Below, piece after piece: positions 34,908 to 44,036 of a DNA stretch of 64,000 bases. How positions within the stretch are numbered: the stretch's first letter is position 1; every line of letters begins with the position of its first letter. The position numbers were made by a program, and so were the translations under genes. Source of the DNA: Clostridium disporicum. GTDB lineage: Bacteria; Bacillota; Clostridia; Clostridiales; Clostridiaceae. Where the stretch lies: NCBI RefSeq assembly GCF_001405015.1, contig NZ_CYZX01000007.1:62001-126000 (forward strand). Direction: 5' to 3'. Below the pieces are notes generated by a model. That model ran no database searches, was not told the DNA's origin, and worked only from the letters and a program-made list of their open reading frames with translations.

Positions 34908-35897
34908 TTATTTATTAAAGGTATTTCCATTATTAGCCATTAAAAATTTAGATAAAGCATCACTAAGCTTTTCTAAATCACTATAGTCAATATTTTCTAA
35001 GTTATCTTTATTAGTATGAACTACATCCATTATTGTAGAATCTCCTAAAACTAAAGAAGGTGCTCCATATTGACGTATAACTATATGATCGCTAGTTCCA
35101 TAACGCACACCATTTTTTGTAGCGTATAAAGAATCATCATAGATAACATTTTCTTTATCAAAGATTTCTTTCATAGCTTTATATAACTCTTCAGAGTTTG
35201 GATCATCGTTGCCCATTGATAATGTGTTACAATTCTTTTGAGCTACACAGTCAATATTAATATTATAGCTTTCTGAGTAAGTCTTATAGTATTTATTAAA
35301 GAAGTTTTGGCTACCTAAAAGTCCAAGCTCTTCAGCATTAAATGCAACAAAAACTACGTCCATATCTAATGGGGTTTTATCAGTTAATTCTTTAACTTTA
35401 TGAGCAGTTTCAAGAAGGACAGCGATTCCTGAAGCATTGTCTATAGCACCATTTAGTGGATTATTATTAGCATCGTTAACATGATCAAGGTGAGCAGTAA
35501 TATATACTGCTTTAGAACTATCAGTACCCTTAATAACTGCTGCAACGTTATTAGTATTCTCACTTAAGGAAATTACTCCATCTTTGTTAGAAATGTAATA
35601 GTTATTATCGAAAGGAGAAATATTTAAATTTTTAAAGTAATCTTTTATATATTCTTGAGCTCTTTCATTTTCTTTAGTTCCTACAACTCTTCCTAAATAA
35701 GCTTCAGAACATAAATCATTCATTATTTTTTCAACGTGGCCGTCAGTATCTATTTTGTATTGGAAGTTACTCCAATCACTAGTTTGTTCTAATAATGTAT
35801 CAGAAGTTGCATCAGGTCTTGTGCTTGCTGCTTTATCACCACAAGAAACTAGTGAAAAAATCAATAATATTGATAGTAGTCTATTTAGAGTTTTCAT
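34908..35897 (-). CDS. Secreted M28-family zinc aminopeptidase (lipoprotein)
   Basis: 329 residues. A lipoprotein signal peptide has a SLVSC lipobox (Cys19). The M28 peptidase domain shows the zinc ligands in AHLDH (His136), the bridging Asp in GAIDNASG (Asp153), the catalytic FNAEELGLLG pair (Glu189/Glu190), an Asp in NIDCVAQ and the final His in GTSDH near 275. It should be anchored outside the membrane, releasing N-terminal amino acids from peptides. It is a single gene, divergent from cobC with 178 bases between them. Confidence 0.9.
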   Translation of the reverse strand: MKTLNRLLSILLIFSLVSCGDKAASTRPDATSDTLLEQTSDWSNFQYKIDTDGHVEKIMNDLCSEAYLGRVVGTKENERAQEYIKDYFKNLNISPFDNNYYISNKDGVISLSENTNNVAAVIKGTDSSKAVYITAHLDHVNDANNNPLNGAIDNASGIAVLLETAHKVKELTDKTPLDMDVVFVAFNAEELGLLGSQNFFNKYYKTYSESYNINIDCVAQKNCNTLSMGNDDPNSEELYKAMKEIFDKENVIYDDSLYATKNGVRYGTSDHIVIRQYGAPSLVLGDSTIMDVVHTNKDNLENIDYSDLEKLSDALSKFLMANNGNTFNK

Positions 35898-35934
35898 AAT
35901 ACACCTCTCATTTATAAAAATTGGTAATTAATTA

Positions 35935-35943
35935 ATTTTAACA
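35935..35943 (-). promoter_or_regulatory. Possible extended -10 of the M28 gene
   Basis: The minus strand reads TGT then TAAAAT, about 40 bases before the ATG. The -35 region is poor. Confidence 0.35.
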
Positions 35944-36007
35944 TATTAAAAAGTTCTAATAAAAGTATTATTGGTAATTAGAAGAAATTAATACATAAAT
36001 ATCTTAA

Positions 36008-36036
36008 TTGATTTAATAGATATGTTAATATAAAAT
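36008..36036 (+). promoter_or_regulatory. Predicted cobC-cobU-cobS promoter
   Basis: TTGATT at 36008-36013, a 17-base spacer and TAAAAT at 36031-36036. The leader is only about 35 bases and has no room for a riboswitch. Confidence 0.5.
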
Positions 36037-36075
36037 TAAATTGAAATTTCTAGTATAGGTATTAAAAGGTGAAAA

Positions 36076-36657
36076 ATGAATATTTATTTAGTTAGGCATG
36101 GTACTACGAAGAGTAATGAAGAAAAAAGGTATTATGGAGCTTATGATAGTGAATTATCAATAAGAGGAATGGAAGAAGCTAAGATTTTAAGAGAAAAACT
36201 TAAGGAAATTAAATTTGATAGAATTTATGTTAGTTCAAAAAAGAGAAGTAGTGAAACTGCAAAGATTATATTTGGAGCAGATGTTAAATATGAAGTAGAT
36301 GCAAGATTAGATGAAAGAAACTTTGGAATATTTGAGAATAAGACATATGATGAAATCTGTAAAGAGTATAGTGAGGAAGTTAGAGCATGGGAAGAAGATT
36401 GGAAAAATTATAAAATTCCTATGGGAGAAAGTGCGATGGAAAGCTACTTAAGAGCCGAGGATGTTTTAAAAGATATTGAAAGTAAAAAGTTTGAAAATAT
36501 TCTTTTAATAACTCATGGGGGATTTATAAGAAATTCTTATTGTTACATACTTAATGGGTTAGATAATTTTTGGAAATTTTCATCAAAAAATGGGGATATA
36601 TCAATTGTTAAATATGAATACGGACATTGGTACATAGATTCTATAACTCATATATGA
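36076..36657 (+). CDS. cobC: Alpha-ribazole phosphatase (histidine phosphatase family)
   Basis: 193 residues. The phosphoglycerate-mutase-like fold has the catalytic LVRHGTT near residues 5-11, an acid residue in RLDERNFG and a second histidine in LLITHGGFIR. In this gene context it most likely removes the 5' phosphate from alpha-ribazole phosphate or adenosylcobalamin phosphate, the last steps of the cobalamin nucleotide loop. The family alone would not tell it from a general phosphatase. It is followed after 11 bases by cobU. Unlike the genes after 38 kb, no cobalamin riboswitch precedes it. Confidence 0.8.
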   Translation: MNIYLVRHGTTKSNEEKRYYGAYDSELSIRGMEEAKILREKLKEIKFDRIYVSSKKRSSETAKIIFGADVKYEVDARLDERNFGIFENKTYDEICKEYSEEVRAWEEDWKNYKIPMGESAMESYLRAEDVLKDIESKKFENILLITHGGFIRNSYCYILNGLDNFWKFSSKNGDISIVKYEYGHWYIDSITHI

Positions 36658-36668
36658 AGGGAGAAAAA

Positions 36669-37217
36669 ATGAGCAAAATAATTTTAGTAACAGGGGGAAG
36701 TAGGAGTGGCAAAAGTTCCTATGGAGAAAGCCTTTTAAAAGAAAAAGATGATGTTGCTTATATAGCAACATCAATAATTTATGATGAAGAGATGAAGGAA
36801 CGAGTTAAAAGACATAAAGAAAGTAGAAATAGGCTATGGAGCACAATTGAAGACTACAGAGAACTGTATAATAGGGTAGCTGATATAAAAGAAAAATATA
36901 TAATGTTAGAATGTATTGGAACTATGATAACAAATTTAATTTTTGATAAATATACGAATGTAGATAATTTAAGCAAAGATGAGATTAATGTTTTAGAGAA
37001 AGAAATTGTTAATGAGGTATTGAAGCTTTTAGAGCAAATAAGAAGAAAAGATAAAGATGCAGTAATAATTACTAATGAAGTTGGGTTTTCATTAGTATCT
37101 GAATATAAGTTAGGTAGAATTTTTACAGATATTTTAGGAAGGGTTAATCAGATCTTAGCTAAAGAAAGCGATGAAGTATATTTAGTAGCATGTGGTTTGC
37201 CAATGAGGTTAAAGTAA
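36669..37217 (+). CDS. cobU: Cobinamide kinase / cobinamide-phosphate guanylyltransferase
   Basis: 182 residues from ATG 36669, with AAGGGAG upstream; an earlier in-frame ATG at 36627 lies inside cobC. A P-loop GGSRSGKSS at about 8-16 and an RHKESR segment carrying the guanylylated His are visible, as is the LECIGTMITNL segment. It phosphorylates adenosylcobinamide and activates it with GMP. It sits between cobC and cobS, separated from the latter by a single base. Length and motifs are standard. Confidence 0.92.
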   Translation: MSKIILVTGGSRSGKSSYGESLLKEKDDVAYIATSIIYDEEMKERVKRHKESRNRLWSTIEDYRELYNRVADIKEKYIMLECIGTMITNLIFDKYTNVDNLSKDEINVLEKEIVNEVLKLLEQIRRKDKDAVIITNEVGFSLVSEYKLGRIFTDILGRVNQILAKESDEVYLVACGLPMRLK

Positions 37218-37218
37218 T

Positions 37219-37968
37219 ATGAAAAGATATTTTGAGAATTTTTTACTTATGCTTCAAGTACTAACTAGAATTCCTATAAATAAGTCTTTGCCTTGTGAAA
37301 ACACAGACTTTAAAAGAGGTGCAAACTTTTTTGCTATAGTTGGATTAGTTATAGGATTAATTCAATTTATAGTATATTCATTTTTAATAAAGTTTTTCAA
37401 TTTAGATATAGCAGTAATATTTGTAATAATTATAGATATTCTTATCACTGGTGGGTTTCATATAGATGGATTCGGTGATACCTGTGATGGATTCTTTGCA
37501 ACTAAAGGAAAAGATAAGATTATAGATATAATGAAAGATAGCAGAATTGGTACTTTTGCTTGTATTGGAATAATAATAAATATATTAATTAAATTTATAG
37601 GATATACAACTATATTAAATAATATAACAAGTTATATAATAATATTATTACCTATGATAAGTAGAGTAAGTATAGTATTAATAAGTTATATAGGAAAAGC
37701 TGCTAAAGAAATTGGAAGTGGAAATTTATTTATAAATACTGTGACTTTTAAAGAAGTTATAATTAATTATTTATTATTTATATTAATAGCTATTTTTATG
37801 TTGGATATAAAAAGATTATTAATTATAGTCATTATATCAAGTATTACAACGATACTATTTAATAAGTATTGTAATAGTAAAATAAATGGAATAACAGGAG
37901 ATTCTTTAGGTGCAAATAATGAATTGGTAATGTTAATTTTATTAATTGTTTTAAGTGGTAATTTTTAA
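37219..37968 (+). CDS. cobS: Adenosylcobinamide-GDP ribazoletransferase
   Basis: 249 residues, a multi-helix membrane protein. The N-terminal LTRIPI motif and the acidic GGFHIDGFGDTCDGFF motif near 75-91 are typical of CobS, as is DSRIGTFA near 103. It joins alpha-ribazole (or its phosphate) to adenosylcobinamide-GDP, giving cobalamin (phosphate), at the inner membrane. It starts one base after the cobU stop. No terminator follows, so this transcript may run into the riboswitch region. Confidence 0.93.
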   Translation: MKRYFENFLLMLQVLTRIPINKSLPCENTDFKRGANFFAIVGLVIGLIQFIVYSFLIKFFNLDIAVIFVIIIDILITGGFHIDGFGDTCDGFFATKGKDKIIDIMKDSRIGTFACIGIIINILIKFIGYTTILNNITSYIIILLPMISRVSIVLISYIGKAAKEIGSGNLFINTVTFKEVIINYLLFILIAIFMLDIKRLLIIVIISSITTILFNKYCNSKINGITGDSLGANNELVMLILLIVLSGNF

Positions 37969-37981
37969 TTTTAAAAAAGTA

Positions 37982-38010
37982 TTGCTAATTTATAATATCT
38001 ACAATATAAT
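37982..38010 (+). promoter_or_regulatory. Promoter of the riboswitch-controlled cobalamin operon
   Basis: TTGCTA at 37982-37987, a 17-base spacer and a consensus TATAAT at 38005-38010, placed 20 bases before the riboswitch. Confidence 0.6.
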
Positions 38011-38030
38011 GAGTGAGGAAAATTATATAG

Positions 38031-38230
38031 AAATTTAGGTGCCTTCGTAAAAGAAGGGTAAAAGGGAATGTAGTAAAAGCTACAACAGCCCCCGCTACTG
38101 TGATTGAGGACAAACTTTCAAACATACCACTCTAAGGTTTAGGGGAAGGTGAAAGTGAGGATGATTCATAAGTCAGGAAACCTGCCTAGATGGATTCTAA
38201 GAGCTTTCGGAGGGAGAGACTACTAGGGAG
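38031..38230 (+). ncRNA. Cobalamin (B12) riboswitch
   Basis: Conserved blocks appear in the right order: GGTGCC at 38038-38043, AAAAGGGAAT near 38060, AGCCCCCGCTACTGTG at 38087-38102, and the B12 box AAGTCAGGAAACCTGCC at 38170-38186. It binds adenosylcobalamin or a related corrinoid and should shut off the genes from cbiP onward. Its output is probably the terminator at 38319. A seven-base stretch at 38219-38225 (ACTACTA) can pair with the terminator's left arm (38318-38324), which may form the antiterminator. Confidence 0.95.
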
Positions 38231-38318
38231 AAAATTCGTTTATATTATGCTAATAAAAATATTGGCATTTTTATGTGATGAATAGAGGGTATATAGGAAT
38301 AAATATACACTTAACTAT

Positions 38319-38351
38319 AGTAGTACACTAACCGTGTACTACTTTTTTTTT
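38319..38351 (+). terminator. Riboswitch-controlled terminator before cbiP
   Basis: A perfect 10-bp stem, AGTAGTACAC with GTGTACTACT, followed by nine T. It lies about 90 bases after the riboswitch core and 107 bases before cbiP. Past it, bases 38352-38457 contain only small imperfect hairpins and the cbiP ribosome site. Confidence 0.9.
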
Positions 38352-38457
38352 CTAGAGAATTTCTAAATTAGAGGAAATTTCTACTTATATACGCTCGTAG
38401 TAGATATTTCACTTGCTAAAATAATGATTTAGAGCGTTATTTAAAGGAGGGATAAAA

Positions 38458-39939
38458 TTGGCAAAGATAATGATACAAGGTACTGGATCATCGGTTGGTA
38501 AAAGTATATTAGTTGCGGCTTTATGTAGGATATTTACCCAAGATGGGTATAAAGTATGTCCTTATAAGTCTCAAAATATGTCTTTAAATTCCTATATTAC
38601 TTTAGATGGTAAAGAGATGGGAAGAGCTCAAGTATTACAGGCCTATGCATCAGGAATAGAACCCGAAGCTTATATGAATCCAATTCTTTTAAAACCAACT
38701 AGTGATAGAAAATGTCAAGTAATAGTAAATGGTAAAGTATTTCTAAATACTGATGCAAAAGGCTATCATAATTTAAAAGATGAATTTAAAGTTATGCTTA
38801 AGAATGACTTTGAAAAAATTGAAGAAAACTTTGATATTGTTGTTATGGAAGGTGCTGGTAGCCCTGCTGAAATTAACTTAAGAGAAAATGATATAGTTAA
38901 TATGGGAATGGCAGAACTAGTTGATGCACCAGTAATAATTGTTGGAGATATCGATAAAGGTGGAGTGTTTGCATCTTTAGCTGGAACTTTACTTTTACTT
39001 AGTGACTCAGAAAAAGAAAGAGTTAAAGGTGTAATAATAAATAAATTTAGAGGAGATATTGATCTTCTAACACCTGGAATTGATATGCTAACTGATATTA
39101 TTCATAAGCCAACACTAGGAGTTGTACCACATTTTACTTTGAACTTAGAAGATGAAGATGGATTTATGGCTTCATCTATTGAAAGGGAAGGTAGAGGAGA
39201 TATAGATATAGCTGTTATTCATTTACCTCATATATCGAATTTTACGGATATTGATGCTTTAAAGGTTGAAGAGGATGTAAGTGTTAGATTTATTTCTAAG
39301 GCTAATGACTTTGGAAATCCTGATTTAGTAATCTTACCAGGTAGTAAAAATACAATAGATGATTTAATTTATTTAAGAAATTCTGGATTAGAAGAAAAAT
39401 TGTTAGAATACAGTAAATCAGGCAGAATACTAGGTATTTGTGGTGGATATCAGATGTTAGGAGAAGAGATATTAGATCCACATAAAGTTGAAAGTGAAAA
39501 TTTAAGTGTAAAAGGAATTGGTATAATTCCGTGTATTACAAAGTTAACTACAGAAAAAACGATGACTAGATCAGAAGGTATAACTTCTTTAGGTGACAAA
39601 GTATATGGATATGAAATTCATATGGGTGAAACAATAGCCAAAGGTGAATATAATTATTTCGTAAACTTAACTAGTTCTAATGGAGAAGAAACTAGCATTA
39701 ATGATGGATATATAAGTGAAGATAGAAAGATAATGGCAACATATCTTCATGGAGTATTAGATAGTAGCTCTTTTAGGGAAACTATTTTAAACGCTATTAG
39801 AAGAGAAAAAGGATTAATTGAAAAGAAGTCATCAAAATATGAAGCAATACGAGATAAAGAAATAGATAAACTAGCTTCTATTGTTAGGGAAAGTATAGAT
39901 ATAGATAGTATCTATGATATTATGGGGATAAAAAGATGA
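38458..39939 (+). CDS. cbiP: Cobyric acid synthase
   Basis: 493 residues from a TTG with AAAGGAGG upstream. The N-terminal P-loop ATPase domain (GTGSSVGKS near 7-15) and the C-terminal class I-like glutaminase domain with its nucleophile cysteine in [10 protein letters not shown] are both visible, plus the conserved His near YLHGVLD. It amidates side chains b, d, e and g of adenosylcobyrinic acid a,c-diamide to cobyric acid using glutamine. It is first in the riboswitch-controlled operon. Its stop overlaps the cbiB start (ATGA). Confidence 0.96.
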   Translation: MAKIMIQGTGSSVGKSILVAALCRIFTQDGYKVCPYKSQNMSLNSYITLDGKEMGRAQVLQAYASGIEPEAYMNPILLKPTSDRKCQVIVNGKVFLNTDAKGYHNLKDEFKVMLKNDFEKIEENFDIVVMEGAGSPAEINLRENDIVNMGMAELVDAPVIIVGDIDKGGVFASLAGTLLLLSDSEKERVKGVIINKFRGDIDLLTPGIDMLTDIIHKPTLGVVPHFTLNLEDEDGFMASSIEREGRGDIDIAVIHLPHISNFTDIDALKVEEDVSVRFISKANDFGNPDLVILPGSKNTIDDLIYLRNSGLEEKLLEYSKSGRILGICGGYQMLGEEILDPHKVESENLSVKGIGIIPCITKLTTEKTMTRSEGITSLGDKVYGYEIHMGETIAKGEYNYFVNLTSSNGEETSINDGYISEDRKIMATYLHGVLDSSSFRETILNAIRREKGLIEKKSSKYEAIRDKEIDKLASIVRESIDIDSIYDIMGIKR

Positions 39940-40904
39940 TAGACTTTTTACTATTAAACTTAATATCTATTGGGATTGCAATTGTAGTTGATTTTATAAT
40001 TGGAGATCCATATGGATTTCCACATCCAGTAATATATATGGGAAAATTCATCTCAACTTTAGAAAAGTATTTTAGAAAAAAAGCTAAGGATGATAAAGAA
40101 CTAAAAAAATATGGTGTATTTATTTTTCTTATAGTTAGTTTTACTACTTATCTAATTACATTTTTAATAGTAAATTTATTTAGTTTCAATAAAATGCTTT
40201 ATATATTATTAAATAGCTTTTTACTTTATACAACAGTAGCAGCTAAGTGTTTAAAGATAGAAAGTGAGAAGGTTTATAAAGCATTAGATGACGTAGATAT
40301 AAAAAAAGCTAGGCTTATGCTTTCATATATCGTTGGAAGAGATACGACTTATTTAGAAGAAGATGAAATAGTAAGAGCTGCGGTAGAGACTGTAGCTGAA
40401 AATACATCAGATGGTGTTATAGCTCCACTTTTCTATGGAATTATAGGAGGAGCACCTTTAGCAATGATGTATAAAGCTATAAATACTATGGATTCTATGC
40501 TTGGATATTTAACAGAAAAGTATAAATATATTGGGTATTTTCCAGCAAAGCTAGACGATATAGCTAACTTTATTCCAGCAAGGATTACAGGGATGGCTAT
40601 GTGTATTTCATCACCAATAGTTGGAGGAAATATTATAAGGGCATTTAGAATTATGATAAGAGATAGAAAAAATCATAAAAGCCCAAATTGTGCTTATCCT
40701 GAAGGAGCGGCAGCTGGAGCTATGGATATAAGATTAGGTGGAACTAATATCTATTTTGGAGAAGTAATAGAAAAGCCTACAATAGGCGATAATATAAAAC
40801 CGATAAATAGAAAACATATAAAAGAATGTAATAAGCTTATGATAGTAAGTGAAATATTATTTTTTATCTTTAGCATTTGTATAGTAGGAGTAATTAACTT
40901 ATGA
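39936..40904 (+). CDS. cbiB: Adenosylcobinamide-phosphate synthase
   Basis: 322 residues with several membrane helices. Conserved CbiB blocks: [18 protein letters not shown] near 19-36, YIVGRDT near 130, [16 protein letters not shown] near 150, and [16 protein letters not shown] near 250. It joins cobyric acid to (R)-1-amino-2-propanol O-2-phosphate made by CobD. It overlaps cbiP and cobD by 4 bases each, so translation of all three is tightly coupled. Confidence 0.95.
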   Translation: MIDFLLLNLISIGIAIVVDFIIGDPYGFPHPVIYMGKFISTLEKYFRKKAKDDKELKKYGVFIFLIVSFTTYLITFLIVNLFSFNKMLYILLNSFLLYTTVAAKCLKIESEKVYKALDDVDIKKARLMLSYIVGRDTTYLEEDEIVRAAVETVAENTSDGVIAPLFYGIIGGAPLAMMYKAINTMDSMLGYLTEKYKYIGYFPAKLDDIANFIPARITGMAMCISSPIVGGNIIRAFRIMIRDRKNHKSPNCAYPEGAAAGAMDIRLGGTNIYFGEVIEKPTIGDNIKPINRKHIKECNKLMIVSEILFFIFSICIVGVINL

Positions 40905-41983
40905 ACAAAACATTGACTAGTCATGGTGGAGATATATATACAGAAGGGTTATTAAAAGGTAAGGAGCTTATAGATTATAGCTCTAATATAAATCTTTTAG
41001 GTGTACCTAGTAGTTTTTATGAAGGTATAAAAGAAGCAACAAACTTAATAAATTATTATCCAGATATACAATATAGATCTACTAAGGAAGCTATTATTAA
41101 ATATCATAAAATTTCTATAGATAATGATAATATAATTTTAGGAAATGGTGCTGCAGAGGTATTAGACTTAGCAATATCAACATTAAAAAGTATATGTATT
41201 ATTGCACCATCATTTTCTGAATATGAAATTAGTGCTAAAAAATATGGATTAGAGATTAAATATAGCTATTTAAATGGTGATATGACTTATAATTATGAAG
41301 ATATTTTAGATAAATTAAAGGTATGTGATGGAATAATAATAGCTAATCCTAATAATCCAAATGGAAGTAACATAGATAAAGAAAAATTTAAGTTCATTTT
41401 AAATTATTGCGAAAAGAATGGTAAAAGAATAATTATTGATGAGGCTTTTGTTGAGTTTTCAGGAGATAAAGCTAAAAGTTTTATAGACGAAGTAAATAAT
41501 TACAAATCTTTAATTATTGTTAGAGCAATTACAAAATATTTTGCCTTACCAGGAATAAGGTTAGGCTGGGCAATAAGCTCTGATAAAAAAATACTTAGTA
41601 AACTTAGAGGAAAACAATTGCCTTGGAATATAAATACATTTGCTGCTTTATCCTTGAGGTATTTATTAGAAGATAGCGAGTATATAGAGAAATCTTTAAA
41701 AGTAAATATTAATGAAAAAGAATTTTTAATTCAAGAATTAAGAAAACTTAATGTAATTAATAGAGTATTTGATAGTAATAGTAATTTTGTTTTATGTAAA
41801 TTAGAAAATTCAACAGATAATGAACTTTTTGAATTTGCTTTAAGCAAAGGAATACTTATTAGAAAATGTGGTAATTACAGAGGGTTAGATAGTTCTTTTA
41901 TAAGATTAGCAGTAAAAAGTAGAGAAAATAATGAGATTTTATTAGATATGTTAAAATGTTTTGAGAATATTAGGAGAGACTAG
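40901..41983 (+). CDS. cobD: L-threonine-O-3-phosphate decarboxylase
   Basis: 360 residues, fold-type I PLP enzyme close to histidinol-phosphate aminotransferase. It has the ANPNNPNGS loop, the IIDEAFVEFSG aspartate motif and the PLP lysine in RAITKYFALPGIRLGW. Position between cbiB and cobT points to CobD rather than HisC. It makes aminopropanol phosphate from threonine phosphate, whose likely source is the PduX-like kinase encoded at 45978. It overlaps cbiB by 4 bases, and cobT starts at the next base after its stop. Confidence 0.92.
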   Translation: MNKTLTSHGGDIYTEGLLKGKELIDYSSNINLLGVPSSFYEGIKEATNLINYYPDIQYRSTKEAIIKYHKISIDNDNIILGNGAAEVLDLAISTLKSICIIAPSFSEYEISAKKYGLEIKYSYLNGDMTYNYEDILDKLKVCDGIIIANPNNPNGSNIDKEKFKFILNYCEKNGKRIIIDEAFVEFSGDKAKSFIDEVNNYKSLIIVRAITKYFALPGIRLGWAISSDKKILSKLRGKQLPWNINTFAALSLRYLLEDSEYIEKSLKVNINEKEFLIQELRKLNVINRVFDSNSNFVLCKLENSTDNELFEFALSKGILIRKCGNYRGLDSSFIRLAVKSRENNEILLDMLKCFENIRRD

Positions 41984-43090
41984 ATGAATTTATTAGATGA
42001 TGCATTAAGTAAAATTAAACCTTTAGATCAAGAAATAATGGATAAGACATGGGAGTATTTAGATAATTTAAGTAAGCCACTTAGAAGTCTTGGAGTACTT
42101 GAAGAAATAGCTGTTAAAATATCGGGAATGACTGGTGAAGTTTTTAATAAGGTTAATAAGAAAAATATACTAATCTTTTGTGCTGATAATGGAGTTTGTG
42201 ATGAAGGGGTAAGTGGATGTTCTCAAGAAGTTACAAATATAGTAACTAATAATTTACCTAATTATACAACTGGAGTTGGAATATTAGCAAAGTTTTATGG
42301 AAGTGAAATAAAAGTAATTGATGTTGGTGTAAAAGGTCAAATATCAAATTTAAATGTAGTTAATAAGAAGGTTAGAGAAGGTTCTAGAAATATGGCATTA
42401 GGAAATGCTCTTACAAGAGAAGAGGTAATTAAAGCTATAAATATAGGAATAGAATCTGTAGATATTCTTGTTAGTGAAGGATATAACCTACTAGGTACTG
42501 GAGAGATGGGAATAGGAAATACATCAACTAGTACAGCAGTTATAGCAGCTTTATTAGATTTAGATGTAGAGGATTTAGTAGGACTTGGAGCAGGTCTTAC
42601 TGAAGGTGGATTAGAAAATAAAAAAAAGGTCTTAAGAAAGGCCTTAGAGTTAAATAATCCAAATAAAGATGATGTTATTGACGTATTAAGTAAAGTTGGA
42701 GGTCTTGATATTGCAAGCCTTTGCGGAAGTTTTATAGGTGCAGCAAAAAATAGAGTTCCAATAGTTATAGATGGATTAATAAGTTCAGCAGCAGCATTAT
42801 GTGCATATAAGATTAATGAAACTGTTAAAGACTTTATGTTTTCATCACATAAATCTACAGAAAAAGCTATGAATGAAGTTTATAAAGAAATGAATTTAGA
42901 GCCTATGTTTGACTTAAAGATGAGATTAGGGGAAGGTAGTGGATGTCCAATTGCCTTTTCTATAATAGAGTCAGCATTAACAATTATAAAAGAAATGGAT
43001 ACTTTTGATAAAGCTGGCTTAGATAATGACGAAAGTAAAAATTATAAAAAGTTATATGAGGAGAGAAAAAAATATGAAAAAGACGTTTAA
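41984..43090 (+). CDS. cobT: Nicotinate-nucleotide:dimethylbenzimidazole phosphoribosyltransferase
   Basis: 368 residues. CobT motifs are seen: LDNLSKPLRSLGVLEE near 25-40, FCADNGVCDEGVSG near 66-79, the GTGEMGIGNTSTS loop near 170, and LRLGEGSGCP near 310 with the catalytic Glu. It makes alpha-ribazole phosphate from a benzimidazole-type base and nicotinate mononucleotide. The C-terminal tail (past about 345) is slightly extended and overlaps the start of btuF by 17 bases. The lower-ligand base actually used is unknown. Confidence 0.95.
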   Translation: MNLLDDALSKIKPLDQEIMDKTWEYLDNLSKPLRSLGVLEEIAVKISGMTGEVFNKVNKKNILIFCADNGVCDEGVSGCSQEVTNIVTNNLPNYTTGVGILAKFYGSEIKVIDVGVKGQISNLNVVNKKVREGSRNMALGNALTREEVIKAINIGIESVDILVSEGYNLLGTGEMGIGNTSTSTAVIAALLDLDVEDLVGLGAGLTEGGLENKKKVLRKALELNNPNKDDVIDVLSKVGGLDIASLCGSFIGAAKNRVPIVIDGLISSAAALCAYKINETVKDFMFSSHKSTEKAMNEVYKEMNLEPMFDLKMRLGEGSGCPIAFSIIESALTIIKEMDTFDKAGLDNDESKNYKKLYEERKKYEKDV

Positions 43091-44015
43091 AAGTATTATA
43101 ATGATGTTAGCTATACTAATGCTAGCTTTAGGTTTGGTAAGCTGTGGAGAAAAGAATACTATAGAAGATAATACAAGTAATGCACAAGAATCAGTTACAA
43201 CATACCCGTTAACTATAACTGATACAAATGGTAATGAAGTAATTATTGAAAAAGAACCAGAAACAGTTATATCTTTAGGACCAAACGTTACTGAAATGGT
43301 TTATTCTTTAGATAAAGGTGATAAATTAGTTGGAAGAACTAAGTATTGTGATTATCCAGAGCAAGCTTTAGAAGTGCAAGAAGTAGGGACACTAACTAAG
43401 CCAAATTTAGAACTTATAGCAGAAATAAAACCAGATTTAGTTGTGGCATCTACTCACTTTACAGATGAAGCTAAAGCTAAACTTGATGAATTAGGAATTC
43501 CAACAATAGTTTTATATTCAGAAGATAGCTTTGAAGGTGTTTATAATTCAATAGAAACATTAGGGAAGATATTAAATGCCTCTCCAAAAGCAGAGGAAGT
43601 TGTCGCTGGAATGAAAGAAAAGGTAGCAGAAGTTACTAAAAAGGTAGAAGGATTAGAAGCACCAAGCATGTATTATGTAGTTGGATTTGGAGAGAAAGAT
43701 TCAACAGCAGGTGGTAATACTTTTATCGGTGAAATGATTAGAATGGCTAATGGCGAAAATATTGCTGATGATTCAGAAGGATGGGGATATAGTAAAGAAA
43801 AACTTGCTGAAAAAAATCCATCAATAATAGTTTTAGCTGGTGATAATGATACAAAAGCAACTTTTGAATCAACTGATTTTTATAAAGATTTAGAGGCTGT
43901 TAAAAATGGAAAGGTTTATGAAATAGATCAAAATCTTTTAAATAGACAAGGACCAAGACTTGCTGATGGTTTAGAAGCTTTAGCTAAGATTCTTCATCCT
44001 GAAGCATTTAATTAA
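43074..44015 (+). CDS. btuF: Cobalamin/cobinamide-binding ABC lipoprotein
   Basis: 313 residues from ATG 43074, with GGAGAG upstream inside cobT. The longer in-frame start at 43026 would destroy the signal peptide. A lipobox LVSC gives lipidated Cys24. The domain is the helical-backbone metal-receptor type (PF01497), with PLTITDTNGNEV and VISLGPNVTEMVYSL segments and a glycine-rich C-terminal lobe. The location among cobalamin genes and under the B12 riboswitch makes corrinoid the likely ligand rather than a ferric siderophore. It overlaps cobT. Confidence 0.87.
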   Translation: MKKTFKSIIMMLAILMLALGLVSCGEKNTIEDNTSNAQESVTTYPLTITDTNGNEVIIEKEPETVISLGPNVTEMVYSLDKGDKLVGRTKYCDYPEQALEVQEVGTLTKPNLELIAEIKPDLVVASTHFTDEAKAKLDELGIPTIVLYSEDSFEGVYNSIETLGKILNASPKAEEVVAGMKEKVAEVTKKVEGLEAPSMYYVVGFGEKDSTAGGNTFIGEMIRMANGENIADDSEGWGYSKEKLAEKNPSIIVLAGDNDTKATFESTDFYKDLEAVKNGKVYEIDQNLLNRQGPRLADGLEALAKILHPEAFN

Positions 44016-44036
44016 TAAATAAAGAGGAAAAGTTTT

